64,000 nucleotides of DNA from contig NZ_CP163435.1 of assembly GCF_041051975.1 (NCBI RefSeq), positions 1,736,001 through 1,800,000 of the forward strand. The letters are read 5' to 3'. The notes under the pieces were generated by a model. It did no database searches. It saw nothing but the letters and a program-made list of their open reading frames with translations, and was not told where the DNA came from. This document shows positions 8,790 to 17,448 of the stretch, one piece after another; position 1 is the first letter of the stretch; each line of letters begins with the position of its first letter. Made by a program: the position numbers and the translations under genes. The DNA is from Streptomyces sp. R21. Its GTDB lineage: Bacteria; Actinomycetota; Actinomycetes; Streptomycetales; Streptomycetaceae.

Positions 8790-10588
8790 GCGGGTTCTCC
8801 TTCATCGTGTACGGCGGGTGCCCCGGAGGACACCCAGAAGCGGATGCTCTCGACGAGCACCAGCAGGGCCACGGCCACGGCGATCACCGTGAGCGCGACC
8901 GTGAACTGTGCGGCGGTGAGCAGCGCGGCCAGGACGGTGACCAGCAGCGTCCTGCCTTCGTGCCCGCCGATCGCCCGCACCAGCCAGTGCGGGGACGCGC
9001 CGGCGTTGCCGCGAATGCGATACACCGTGTCGTAGTGATGGTAGGCGACCGCGGACACCAGGCCGAAAGCCGCAGGAAGGGCTCCGTTCACGTCCGCCTT
9101 GGCCGCCAGGACGAGCACGGTGCAGTACTCGGCCGCCCGGAAGAGCGGCGGGACCAGCCAGTCGAGGGCGCCCTTGAGGGGGCGCTCGACGGCTTCCGCC
9201 GACAACAGGACGTACAGGCCGGCCACGAGGACGACCTGCCAGGCCGGGCCCCAGACCCAGGCGGCGGTCACGATGGCCACGGCTCCGAAGGCCGCGCTGA
9301 GCAGCGCCGTCTTTCGCGGCTTGCCTCGCAGGAGCGATGACAGCGCTTCGGCGAGCGGACCGCTGTCCGCGAGGTCCGCCAGCGCCTGCGCCGCGCGGTC
9401 GGTGCGCTTGGCCTTGCGGGTCAGCGAGCGCAGCACGCGGCCCGCCGTGGTGTAGGTGGCGGCGAAGGCACAGCCGATGAGCAGCGCGTAGAAGGTGATG
9501 CGCGGGGTGGTGAACGCGGTGAGGACGGCGATCATCGCCCAGCGCTCGCCGATGGGCAGCACGATCATGCGCCGCACCCAGACCGTCCAGCCGACGCTGT
9601 CGAGCTTGTCGGAGAGGGCGGCGGTGGGGCTGGTGTTGGCGGTGGCGTCGTGGTTCGCCTCGTTGAAGGAGAAGTCGACGACGTGCCGGCAGGTCTGCAG
9701 GATCATCGCGCCGAGGGCGAGGGCCCATACGTCGTCGCCGCCGCGGGCGGCGCCGAGGGCGAGGCCCGCGTAGTAGGCGTACTCCTTGGCGCGGTCGAAG
9801 GTCGCGTCCAGCCAGGCGCCGAGCGTGGAGTACTGCAGCGAGTAGCGGGCGAGCTGACCGTCGGTGCAGTCCAGGACGAAGGAGAACAGCAGGAGCAGGC
9901 CCGCCGCGACGAAGCCGGCGCGGGTGCCGGTGGCGGCGCAGCCGGCCGCGATCAGCGCGGTGATCAGCGAGGCGGTGGTGACCTGGTTCGGGGTCAGGCC
10001 GCGGCGCGCGCACCAGCGGGCGATGTAGCGGGAGTACGGGCTGATGCAGTACGTCGTGAAGAAGCCGTCGCGGGCCTTCACCGCGGAGCGCAGCCGTATG
10101 GCCTCGTCGTCCACGGCGGACACGGCCTGGCGGACTTCGTTGCGCTCCTGCGGGTCGGTGGGGACCGCGGCGACGAGCGTGCCGAGTTCCGGGCGGTGCA
10201 CGTCGACGCCGTCCGCGCTGAGGGCGGCGGCGATGCGGTCGGCGAGGTTGTCCGTGGCGACGGCGACGCCGCCGGTGGCGGAGCTCTCGCGGGCCAGGGC
10301 CCGGGTCAGCGCGCGGCGGGCCTCGGGCTGCGCGGAGACGGCGCCGGGCAGTCCGGCGGCGGCGAACCGCGGGTCGGTGAGGCCGAGGCGCAGCGCGTGG
10401 ACGTGTCCTACGAAGCGCGCGTCGACGAGGGCGACCCGCTGGCCCGCCGGGACCTCGGCGAGGAGCGTCTCGGCGTCACCGGCGTCGGAGGCGACCCGCA
10501 CGTCGAAGCCGAGCGACCGCAGATCGCCCTCGAGCGACGATCCGGGGACCGACTGGCCGGTGAGGATGGCGGTCGACAGCGAACTCAC
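8786..10588 (-). CDS. Large CDP-alcohol phosphatidyltransferase with DUF5941-type C-terminus
   Basis: About 600 aa. Residues 1-175 form a soluble N-terminal domain of unknown function (ILTGQSVPGSSLEGDLRSLG onward). Residues 180-440 hold a CDP-alcohol transferase with the complete motif D240-x2-D243-G-x2-AR-x8-G257-x3-D261-x3-D265. Residues 450-600 are several membrane segments resembling the actinobacterial DUF5941 region. GTG 10588 is taken as start (GGGA almost adjacent); ATG 10711 is the alternative. It is the first gene of the operon and reads away from galE. It resembles the di-myo-inositol-phosphate synthase architecture with the cytidylyltransferase split off as the next gene. Confidence 0.85.
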   Translation of the reverse strand: MSSLSTAILTGQSVPGSSLEGDLRSLGFDVRVASDAGDAETLLAEVPAGQRVALVDARFVGHVHALRLGLTDPRFAAAGLPGAVSAQPEARRALTRALARESSATGGVAVATDNLADRIAAALSADGVDVHRPELGTLVAAVPTDPQERNEVRQAVSAVDDEAIRLRSAVKARDGFFTTYCISPYSRYIARWCARRGLTPNQVTTASLITALIAAGCAATGTRAGFVAAGLLLLFSFVLDCTDGQLARYSLQYSTLGAWLDATFDRAKEYAYYAGLALGAARGGDDVWALALGAMILQTCRHVVDFSFNEANHDATANTSPTAALSDKLDSVGWTVWVRRMIVLPIGERWAMIAVLTAFTTPRITFYALLIGCAFAATYTTAGRVLRSLTRKAKRTDRAAQALADLADSGPLAEALSSLLRGKPRKTALLSAAFGAVAIVTAAWVWGPAWQVVLVAGLYVLLSAEAVERPLKGALDWLVPPLFRAAEYCTVLVLAAKADVNGALPAAFGLVSAVAYHHYDTVYRIRGNAGASPHWLVRAIGGHEGRTLLVTVLAALLTAAQFTVALTVIAVAVALLVLVESIRFWVSSGAPAVHDEGEPA

Positions 10589-10892
10589 TCCCTGGGTGCC
10601 GACGCGGCCTCGCGCCGGGCGTGTGCGTGATGGAGGGCGCCCTGGCGCCGTGAACAGCGGCCGGGCGGCGTGTCGGCAGAGGCTATCGGATGAACGGAAG
10701 CGGCCGTTCACCGCCCGTTCACGGCCCGATCAACCGGGTCTGCTCGGTCGCCTCCGCCGCGATCATCATCGGGGATCCGGGGCCCGCGCCACAAACCGCT
10801 GTTCCAGACCTGAACATTCACGGCATTGCGCACGAAAGACGAAGGGCGGGCGCAGGTCGGGCGGGCGGGGCACCGGCATAGGGTGGGCGTCC
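10589..10892. other. Divergent intergenic region between the CDP-alcohol operon and galE
   Basis: About 300 nt holding the promoters of two divergent units. No gene is visible. Open frames running through it in either direction look like GC-bias artefacts. I see no convincing -35/-10 pair. GGGTGG lies about 6 nt before the galE ATG. Confidence 0.45.
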
Positions 10893-11876
10893 ATGACATG
10901 GCTGATCACCGGCGGGGCCGGATACATCGGGGCACACGTGACGCGGGCGATGGCCGGGGCCGGTGAGCACGTCGTCGTGCTCGACGATCTGTCGGCCGGG
11001 GTGCCGGCCCGCCTTCCGGCGGACATCGAGCTGGTGCAGGGCTCCTCGCTGGACGGGGAGTTGCTGAAGCGGGTTCTCGCCGAGCACGCGGTGACCGGTG
11101 TGGTGCACCTCGCGGCACGCAAGCAGGTCGGCGAGTCGGTGGACCGGCCGACGCGCTATTACCAGGAGAACGTAGGCGGTCTCGCGACCCTTCTGGAGGC
11201 GGCGGCCGGGGCGGGAGTGCGGCGGTTCCTGTTCTCCTCGTCCGCGGCCGTCTACGGCAACCCGGATGTGGACCTCATCACGGAGGACACCCCCTGTGCC
11301 CCGGTGAACCCCTACGGCGAGACGAAGCTGGCCGGGGAGTGGCTGGTGCGGGCGGCGGGCCGGGCGCACGGGATGGCGACCGTGTGTCTGCGCTACTTCA
11401 ACGTGGCGGGCTCGGCCGCGCCGGAGCTGGCCGACACCGGTGTCTTCAACGTGGTCCCGATGGTCTTCGACCGGCTCACGCGCGACGAGTCCCCGAGGAT
11501 CTTCGGCGACGACTACCCGACACCGGACGGCACCTGCATCCGCGACTACATCCATGTCTCCGACCTCGCCGAGGCGCATCTCGCGGCGGCCCGGCGGCTG
11601 GCCACGGACACCGCCGGGGGCGATCTGACGGTGAACATCGGCCGCGGCGAAGGCGTGTCGGTGCGCGAACTCATCACGCTGATCGGCGAGGTGAGCGGTG
11701 ACACCCGGCTGCCGCTGGTCGAGCCGCGGCGCCCCGGCGACGCCCCGCGTGCGGTCGCCTCGGCCGCACGAGCCGCTGCCGAGCTGGGCTGGAGCGCCCG
11801 GCGAGGGGTACGCGAGATGGTCGAGTCGGCATGGGAGGGCTGGCTGCTGCACCATCCCGAGACATCCGCCAGGTGA
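10893..11876 (+). CDS. galE: UDP-glucose 4-epimerase
   Basis: A 327-aa extended short-chain dehydrogenase that interconverts UDP-glucose and UDP-galactose. It has the NAD-binding TGGAGYIG at residues 6-13, the catalytic Ser in FSSSAAVYG and the YxxxK in NPYGETK, then RYFNVAG and the CIRDYIHVSDLA signature typical of GalE. The start is the ATG in ATGACATGG; the length is normal. It is transcribed away from the CDP-alcohol/exporter operon, so UDP-galactose may be a donor for the GT2 enzyme (inference). Confidence 0.92.
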   Translation: MTWLITGGAGYIGAHVTRAMAGAGEHVVVLDDLSAGVPARLPADIELVQGSSLDGELLKRVLAEHAVTGVVHLAARKQVGESVDRPTRYYQENVGGLATLLEAAAGAGVRRFLFSSSAAVYGNPDVDLITEDTPCAPVNPYGETKLAGEWLVRAAGRAHGMATVCLRYFNVAGSAAPELADTGVFNVVPMVFDRLTRDESPRIFGDDYPTPDGTCIRDYIHVSDLAEAHLAAARRLATDTAGGDLTVNIGRGEGVSVRELITLIGEVSGDTRLPLVEPRRPGDAPRAVASAARAAAELGWSARRGVREMVESAWEGWLLHHPETSAR

Positions 11877-11907
11877 TCTTCCGAACGTCCGCCAGGTGAT
11901 CTTCCGA
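11865..11907. repeat. 20-bp direct repeat across the galE stop codon
   Basis: TCCGCCAGGTGATCTTCCGA occurs twice, at 11865-11884 and 11888-11907 (period 23). The galE TGA stop lies inside the first copy. It may be a small tandem duplication of the gene end; there is no hairpin in the unit itself. Confidence 0.8.
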
Positions 11908-12033
11908 CGCTCTGACCAGCGGATCGTTTCCGCAGGTCAGGGCACATGACAACGGTGTTCAGTGCCGCGTTGCCCGGTACCCCCCGCCCGTAGTTCACTG
12001 TGATCCCGAGCAGAGCACAGGGAGGCGGCTTCC

Positions 12034-12972
12034 ATGGGGGCTGGGCACGATCACGGACACACGCACGCCGCGCCCACCACGGGCACGGTGACCGCGGCGT
12101 ACCGGGGACGGCTGCGCGTGGCGATGTCGATCACGCTCGCCGTGATGGTGGTCGAGATCATCGGCGGTGTCCTCGCCGACTCGCTCGCGCTCATCGCGGA
12201 CTCGGCGCACATGGCCACGGACGCGCTGGGCCTGGGCATGGCGCTGCTCGCGATCCACTTCGCCAACCGGCCGGCGAGCACCAACCGCACGTTCGGGTAC
12301 GCGCGCGCCGAGATCCTCGCCGCGCTGGCCAACTGTCTGCTGCTGCTCGGGGTCGGCGGTTACGTCCTGTACGAGGCGATCCAGCGCTTCATGACACCCG
12401 CCGACACCGAGGGCGGCCTGACCGTCGTGTTCGGCCTGATCGGCCTGGTCGCGAACATGATCTCGCTCACGCTGCTGATGCGGGGCCAGAAGGACAGCCT
12501 GAACGTGCGCGGCGCCTTCCTGGAGGTGGCGGCGGACGCGCTGGGGTCGCTGGCGGTGCTGATCTCCGCTGTCGTCATCATGACCACCGGCTGGCAGGCC
12601 GCCGACCCCATCGCCTCGCTCGTGATCGGCCTCATGATCGTGCCGCGGACCTGGAAGCTGCTGCACGAGACGCTCGACGTGCTCCTGGAGGCGGCTCCCA
12701 AGAACGTCGACATGGCGGAGGTACGGGCGCACATCGTCGCGCTGCCCGGCGTCGTGGACGTCCACGACCTGCACGCCTGGACCATCACCTCGGGCATGCC
12801 GGTCCTCTCCGCCCACGTGGTCGTCGGCTCCGACACCCTCAACGCCATCGGCCACGAGAAGATGCTCCACGAGCTCCAGGGCTGCCTGGGCGACCACTTC
12901 GACGTGGAGCACTGCACGTTCCAGCTGGAGCCGAGCGGACACGCGGAGCACGAGGCGAAGCTCTGCCACTGA
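12034..12972 (+). CDS. Cation diffusion facilitator (CzcD/ZitB-like metal efflux)
   Basis: A 312-aa inner-membrane antiporter, likely Zn2+/Co2+ out against protons. A His-rich N-terminus (HDHGHTH) precedes six transmembrane segments. The TM2 metal site is DSAHMATD; the equivalent TM5 region is FLEVAADALGS. A cytoplasmic C-terminal domain (GVVDVHDLHAWTI) is present and normal. No metal regulator lies next to it. It stands between galE and a methyltransferase and is probably its own transcript. Confidence 0.92.
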   Translation: MGAGHDHGHTHAAPTTGTVTAAYRGRLRVAMSITLAVMVVEIIGGVLADSLALIADSAHMATDALGLGMALLAIHFANRPASTNRTFGYARAEILAALANCLLLLGVGGYVLYEAIQRFMTPADTEGGLTVVFGLIGLVANMISLTLLMRGQKDSLNVRGAFLEVAADALGSLAVLISAVVIMTTGWQAADPIASLVIGLMIVPRTWKLLHETLDVLLEAAPKNVDMAEVRAHIVALPGVVDVHDLHAWTITSGMPVLSAHVVVGSDTLNAIGHEKMLHELQGCLGDHFDVEHCTFQLEPSGHAEHEAKLCH

Positions 12973-12976
12973 AAAT

Positions 12977-12992
12977 CCGGGGCACGCCCCGG
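12977..12992 (+). terminator. Short GC hairpin after the CDF gene
   Basis: CCGGGGC and GCCCCGG arms lie almost back to back 4 nt after the CDF stop. The stem is short and no T-run follows, so this is only a candidate terminator. Confidence 0.4.
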
Positions 12993-13171
12993 GGTCCGCT
13001 GCTAGCGTGGCCGTTGAGCTTCGAGTGCCTGAAGGAGGTGGGTTGATGACCGTCGTGTGGAGCGCTGCCCTGCGCAGCGACAGGTGCATCCCCATCCTCC
13101 GGGTCCACGGCTGACCGACGCCGAGCGGCGTGCGCGGCGGCCCGGGCCCTCGCATCCGAAGGTTGCTCACC

Positions 13172-13942
13172 TTGTCCCACCACGATTCTTTGTACGAGGC
13201 TTTTTTCGCCCTGCACCACGGACTGCCGCGGCAGGGCCCCGGCTCCGACGCCACCACCCGTCATCTGCTGTCCCTCGCGGGGCCGCTGCCCGCCCGTCCC
13301 CGCGTCCTCGACCTGGGCTGCGGCCCCGGCCGCTCCGCACTGCTGCTGGCCGCAGAGGCCGCCGCGGAGGTGACGGCCGTCGATCTGCACGAGCCGTTCC
13401 TGGAGGAGCTCCGGACGGCCGCCGCGTCCCGCGGTCTCACCGCGTCGATCCGCGCGGTCCACGGAGACATGGGTGAACTCCCGTACGCGGACGGCTCGTT
13501 CGATCTCGTGTGGGCCGAGAGCTCGGCCTACTCCATCGGATTCGACACCGCTCTGCGCACCTGGCGCAGGCTGCTCGCCCCCGGTGGTGCGCTCGTGCTC
13601 ACCGAGTGCGAGTGGACGACCGAGGCACCCTCGCCGGTGGCCCGCGCCTTCTGGGCGGAGCACGGCCGGCTGCGGATGACCGGGGAGAACATCCGGGCCG
13701 CCGACGCCGCCGGGTACGCCGTGATCGGCGTGTACCCGCAGCCGGAGTCCGACTGGGACGAGTACTACGGGCCGCTCGGCGCGCGCACCGAGGCGGCCGA
13801 CGTCTCGGTGCCCGGCATGGCCGAGGCGGTGGCGGGCTCCCGCGCGGAGCTCGCGATGCGCCGCGAGCACGGCACGGAGTACGGCTACACCGGCTACGTG
13901 CTGCGTCCGTTCCCGAACCGCACTCGGCGCACCCGGCCGTAG
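13172..13942 (+). CDS. Class I SAM-dependent methyltransferase
   Basis: About 256 aa with SAM motif I VLDLGCGPGRS, an acidic VDLHEPF end of strand 2, and FDLVWAESSAYSIGF at the motif II/III position. The family contains many small-molecule methyltransferases, and the substrate is not predictable. I prefer TTG 13172 (GAAGGT 8 nt upstream); an in-frame ATG at 13130 is the alternative. The 200 nt between it and the CDF gene holds no recognisable gene. It is separated from idi by a long inverted repeat. Confidence 0.83.
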   Translation: MSHHDSLYEAFFALHHGLPRQGPGSDATTRHLLSLAGPLPARPRVLDLGCGPGRSALLLAAEAAAEVTAVDLHEPFLEELRTAAASRGLTASIRAVHGDMGELPYADGSFDLVWAESSAYSIGFDTALRTWRRLLAPGGALVLTECEWTTEAPSPVARAFWAEHGRLRMTGENIRAADAAGYAVIGVYPQPESDWDEYYGPLGARTEAADVSVPGMAEAVAGSRAELAMRREHGTEYGYTGYVLRPFPNRTRRTRP

Positions 13943-14123
13943 CCGGAGGTCCGGCGGCAGGTCCCCTGGAAGACGCAGGGCGCCCCCGCTTCGGCGTACG
14001 ACGTCCGGCTGTGCGCCCACGTTCCGGACGCCGCGGCAGCCGCCCTGGTCGGGGCGGTTCCTCGTCCCCGGCACCGGGCACGATCAGGTATCCGGGCGCT
14101 TTCGGCGACTGACGCACGTCGGG

Positions 14124-14161
14124 CGCATGTCCCGCTCCGGAGTCGCGGGGCGGGACATGCG
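14124..14161. promoter_or_regulatory. 12-bp inverted repeat upstream of idi
   Basis: Arms CGCATGTCCCGC (14124-14135) and GCGGGACATGCG (14150-14161) are separated by 14 nt, 75 nt before the idi start and 180 nt after the methyltransferase stop. It could be the methyltransferase terminator or an operator for idi. No T-run is present. Confidence 0.5.
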
Positions 14162-14235
14162 GGAGCCGCGAAGTGTCGGGAGTGCCGGTTTCGTACGGCA
14201 GACTTGAGGTTCGAAGACCGAGGCGAAGGATGGGT

Positions 14236-14829
14236 ATGCCGATCACACCTGCCACCGCGACGCACAGTTCGTCGAACGGCACCGCTGAAGCGATCCTGCT
14301 GGAACTGGTCGACGAGGACGGCAACACGATCGGCACGGCGGAGAAGCTCGCCGCCCACCAGGCGCCCGGGCAGCTGCACCGCGCGTTCTCCGTGTTCCTC
14401 TTCGACGAGCGCGGCCGGCTGCTGCTCCAGCAGCGGGCCCTCGGCAAGTACCACTCCCCCGGTGTGTGGTCCAACACCTGCTGCGGCCACCCCTACCCCG
14501 GTGAGGCGCCCTTCGCGGCGGCTGCCCGGCGGACGTACGAGGAGCTCGGGGTCTCCCCGTCGCTGATGGCCGAGGCGGGCACGGTCCGCTACAACCACCC
14601 GGACCCGGACTCGGGCCTGGTGGAGCAGGAGTACAACCACCTCTTCGTCGGAATGGTGCAGTCGGCGCTGCACCCCGACCCGGACGAGGTCGGCTCGACG
14701 GCCTTCGTGACCGCCGCCGAGCTGGCCGAGCGGCACGCGAAGGACACCTTCTCGTCGTGGTTCATGACGGTGCTGGACGCGGCCCGTCCGGCGGTCCGGG
14801 AGCTGACCGGGCCCGCCGCGGGCTGGTAG
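14236..14829 (+). CDS. idi: Isopentenyl-diphosphate delta-isomerase (type I)
   Basis: A 197-aa Nudix-fold isomerase that interconverts IPP and DMAPP. The catalytic Cys is C83 in NTCCGHPYPGE and the catalytic Glu is E132 in EQEYNHLF, with the same spacing as in the E. coli enzyme (C67/E116). The Nudix-like helix is AAARRTYEELGV. The start at ATG 14236 is preceded by GAAGGA at 5 nt; ATG 14230 is in frame two codons earlier. The protein looks nearly the same as S. coelicolor Idi as I remember it. With hpnCDE nearby, it supplies isoprenoid precursors. Confidence 0.95.
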   Translation: MPITPATATHSSSNGTAEAILLELVDEDGNTIGTAEKLAAHQAPGQLHRAFSVFLFDERGRLLLQQRALGKYHSPGVWSNTCCGHPYPGEAPFAAAARRTYEELGVSPSLMAEAGTVRYNHPDPDSGLVEQEYNHLFVGMVQSALHPDPDEVGSTAFVTAAELAERHAKDTFSSWFMTVLDAARPAVRELTGPAAGW

Positions 14830-14847
14830 TCCCGGCACCCGGGCTCG

Positions 14848-15354
14848 CTAGATCAGTTCGGCGGGCTTGAGCGGCAGGGCGGCCCAGATCACCTTGCCGC
14901 CGCTCGCCGTGTGCTCGACGTCGCACACCCCGCCCGACTCCCTGGTGACCTCCCGCACGAGCAGCAGACCCCGGCCGCCGGTCTGCCCGTGGTCGGCCTC
15001 CAGGGCTGTCGGGCGGTAGGGGTGGTTGTCCTCCACGGAGACCCGCACCCACTCGGCCCCGACGGCGATCTCGACCGCGAGCATCGGCGACAGCAGCGCC
15101 GCGTGCCGGACGGCGTTCGTCACCAGCTCGGAGACGATCAGCAGGAGTCCGTGGACGAGGTCGGCCGAGACGGGCACCCCCTGGCGGGCGAGCAGATCAC
15201 GGACGGCGTGCCGCGCCTGCGGTACCGAGGCGTCGACGGCGGGAGCGGTGAACCGCCACACCCCCTCGTACGGCAGCGGGCCCGGCGGTCCTTCCAGGGG
15301 CGCCCCTTCGTCGCCTGCTGGGCGTGGGTCGGCCCCCCGCCCACGGTTCTCCAT
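14848..15354 (-). CDS. ATP-binding RsbW-like (HATPase_c) regulatory protein
   Basis: About 168 aa. The GHKL ATPase fold of anti-sigma-factor kinases is recognised from LLIVSELVTNAVRHA (N-box), VSVEDNHPYRP (G1-like) and GQTGGRGLLLVREV (G2). Streptomyces has many such orphan proteins acting as sigma-factor or anti-anti-sigma switches. The start is uncertain: ATG 15354 is used, while an open frame continues upstream to 15558. It converges with idi with only an 18-nt gap. Confidence 0.85.
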   Translation of the reverse strand: MENRGRGADPRPAGDEGAPLEGPPGPLPYEGVWRFTAPAVDASVPQARHAVRDLLARQGVPVSADLVHGLLLIVSELVTNAVRHAALLSPMLAVEIAVGAEWVRVSVEDNHPYRPTALEADHGQTGGRGLLLVREVTRESGGVCDVEHTASGGKVIWAALPLKPAELI

Positions 15355-15529
15355 CGTCCGGTCGCCACCCTCGCGCTCGATTGTCACCACACGTCGAGTG
15401 TCAGTAACGCGGCGGTCCGGACCCGAGAACTGAACAGAAGTCAGCGAGTATCGACGGCTTTTGATCGTCGACATATACCTCAGTCGCCTGATGGGATCGA
15501 TCCTGTCCGGGTTGTTCCGACTAACGGAA

Positions 15530-15877
15530 CTATTCGGGTTGTACGGGTTTGCCGCCACGCTCGACCGATTCGTCCCGCTCGGTCACGTCCGCCGCGAGCC
15601 GGTCGGAGACCAGGCCGACGATGCGGCGCCCGCCGTACCCGGTCGCGATCAGGCCCAGACCGTCGAAGAGCAGCGCCAGCGCGATGAAGGCGCCGATGAC
15701 GTACTTGCTGCTGCTCGGCCAGGAGACCAGCACCAGGATGCCGAGGAGCAGGTCGAAGGCGCCCAGCAGAAGCGTCCAGCCGAACTGGGGGCCGCGCACC
15801 ACCAGGCTGCCGAACAGGAGCATCGACGTCAGACTGGCGACCCCGGTGTAGACGAGTCCCGCGAGCACGAGGATCAC
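15530..15877 (-). CDS. Small membrane protein, DUF308/HdeD-like
   Basis: About 115 aa with roughly four hydrophobic segments (ILVLAGLVYTG, MLLFGSLVV, LLLGILVLVSW, FIALALLFDGLGLIATG) and a charged C-terminus. The layout resembles half of an HdeD/DUF308 protein. GTG 15877 is chosen because AGGAGG lies 10 nt upstream; the frame stays open further upstream but is there antisense to the enoyl-CoA hydratase. The function is unknown. Confidence 0.65.
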   Translation of the reverse strand: MILVLAGLVYTGVASLTSMLLFGSLVVRGPQFGWTLLLGAFDLLLGILVLVSWPSSSKYVIGAFIALALLFDGLGLIATGYGGRRIVGLVSDRLAADVTERDESVERGGKPVQPE

Positions 15878-15946
15878 GCCGAGAACGCCTCCTCGCGCAC
15901 CCCCGTCTTGATCGTACGTTCGACATGTGCGGATAACATCCGGCTC

Positions 15947-16696
15947 ATGGAGCCGCAGCTGCTGCACAGCGTCACGGACGGGGTCGCCACCGTCGTCATC
16001 CACCATCCGGCCAAGCGCAACGCCATGACGGCCGGGATGTGGCGGGCGCTGCCGCCTCTTCTCGACGAGTTGACCGCTGACGCCGATGTACACGCGCTGG
16101 TTCTGACCGGTGAGGGTGAGACGTTCTGCGCCGGGGCCGACATCTCGACGCTGCGCGGCTCCCCGGACGAGGCGCAGGGCCTGGCCGTGGCCGCCGAGGA
16201 GGCGCTCGCCGCGTTCCCGAAGCCGACGCTCGCGGCGGTTCGCGGGTACTGCGTGGGCGGCGGCTCGCAGCTGGCGGCGGCCTGTGATCTGCGGTTCGCG
16301 GAGGAGGGGTCACTCTTCGGGGTGACTCCGGCGAAGCTCGGGATCGTCTACCCGGCCTCCTCCACCCGGCGGCTGGCGTCGCTGGTGGGTCCGGCCACCG
16401 CCAAGTACCTGCTGTTCTCGGGCGAGTTGATCGAGACCGAGCGAGCGCTGCGCACCGGACTGGTGGACGAGGTGCTGCCCGCGGGCGAACTCGACAAGCG
16501 GGTCGGCGAGTTCACCCGGGTGCTGGTCTCGCGCTCGCAGCTGACGCAGGCCGCCGCCAAGGAGTTCGCGGACGGCCGCACGGACCGGGACGCCCACTGG
16601 GCCGAGCAGGCGCGCGGCAGCGGTGACACCGAGGAGGGAGTCACCGCCTTCCTGGAGCGCAGGCAACCGCGCTTCACCTGGACCGCGTCCGGATGA
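15947..16696 (+). CDS. Enoyl-CoA hydratase/isomerase family protein
   Basis: A 249-aa crotonase-fold enzyme. The first oxyanion-hole strand is FCAGADISTLRG and the second YCVGGGSQLAAACDLRFA. The second catalytic Glu position (normally E in the hydratase motif) reads KLGIVYPASS, as in isomerase or hydrolase subtypes, so the exact reaction is uncertain. It is divergent from the DUF308-like gene and ends 16 nt before a 21-bp tandem repeat shared with the next gene's 3' end. Confidence 0.88.
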   Translation: MEPQLLHSVTDGVATVVIHHPAKRNAMTAGMWRALPPLLDELTADADVHALVLTGEGETFCAGADISTLRGSPDEAQGLAVAAEEALAAFPKPTLAAVRGYCVGGGSQLAAACDLRFAEEGSLFGVTPAKLGIVYPASSTRRLASLVGPATAKYLLFSGELIETERALRTGLVDEVLPAGELDKRVGEFTRVLVSRSQLTQAAAKEFADGRTDRDAHWAEQARGSGDTEEGVTAFLERRQPRFTWTASG

Positions 16697-16712
16697 AGCG
16701 GCCGCGCATCGC

Positions 16713-16754
16713 GTCGTGACTACGACAGGATGAGTCGTGACTACGACAGGATGA
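16713..16754. repeat. Perfect 21-bp tandem duplication between convergent genes
   Basis: GTCGTGACTACGACAGGATGA is repeated back to back (16713-16733, 16734-16754). Each unit contains GTCGT-GACT-ACGAC, a small inverted repeat. The second copy covers the stop codon of the DJ-1/PfpI gene, so one copy is its C-terminal coding end and the other a duplication outside it. Confidence 0.85.
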
Positions 16755-17376
16755 ACCGGCTCTTCGAACGGAACTCCTCGACGAGGTGCGCGGGCGCCTT
16801 CTGCGGGGATCCGGCGTCGTAGGGCGGCTGCGGGTCGTACTCCGTCAACAGCTGTACGGCCTGGGCGTGTTCGTCGCCCGCGATCCGGCCCAACAGCGTC
16901 AGGCCCATGTCGATGCCGGAGGAGACGCCGGCGGCTGTGACGTACTTGCCGTCGAACACCACCCGCTCCCCCGTCGGCTCGGCGCCGTACTCCCTGAGGA
17001 AGTCGAGAGCCAGCCAGTGCGAGGTGGCGCGGCGTCCGTCGAGGAGCCCGGCGGCGGCCAGCAGCAGCGAGCCGGTGCACACGGACGTCGTCCAGGTGCT
17101 CGTGGCGTCGGCGGCGCGCAGCCAGTCCAGCAGGGCCGCGTTCTCCATCTGCGGCGTCTGGCCGGGGCCCCCGGGGACGATCACGATGTCCGGGTGCGGC
17201 ACCTCGGCGAGGGTCCTGTCGGCGGTGAGCGCGAGGTTTCCGGTGTCGGCGCGGACCGGGCCGGTGTGCTCGGCCACGAAGACGGTCTCCGCGTCGGGCA
17301 GGCGGCCCAGGGTCTCGTAGGGGCCCACGGCGTCCAGGGCGGTGAAACGGTCGTAGAGGACGATCGCGATCTGCAT
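16741..17376 (-). CDS. DJ-1/PfpI family protein
   Basis: A 211-aa class I glutamine-amidotransferase-like protein. The nucleophile elbow is TSVCTGSLLLAAAGLL and the preceding strand IVIVPGGPGQTP, as in isonitrile hydratases and the N-terminal half of GlxA regulators. The start is ATG 17376 with GAGAGA upstream. It is encoded right after the GlxA-type regulator on the same strand (72-nt gap), and the two proteins share the same fold. Its enzymatic role is unknown. Confidence 0.87.
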   Translation of the reverse strand: MQIAIVLYDRFTALDAVGPYETLGRLPDAETVFVAEHTGPVRADTGNLALTADRTLAEVPHPDIVIVPGGPGQTPQMENAALLDWLRAADATSTWTTSVCTGSLLLAAAGLLDGRRATSHWLALDFLREYGAEPTGERVVFDGKYVTAAGVSSGIDMGLTLLGRIAGDEHAQAVQLLTEYDPQPPYDAGSPQKAPAHLVEEFRSKSRFILS

Positions 17377-17448
17377 GGGGTTCTCTCTCAGTAGACGAGC
17401 ACTAGACGGGCATCGGACGGGCACTGGGCGGGTTTCACTGAGTGGATC

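Noticed and set aside
10044..10892. Possible 280-residue N-terminal extension of GalE
   Set aside because: It is antisense to the CDP-alcohol transferase gene; GalE begins normally with its NAD loop at residue 6 from the ATG at 10893.
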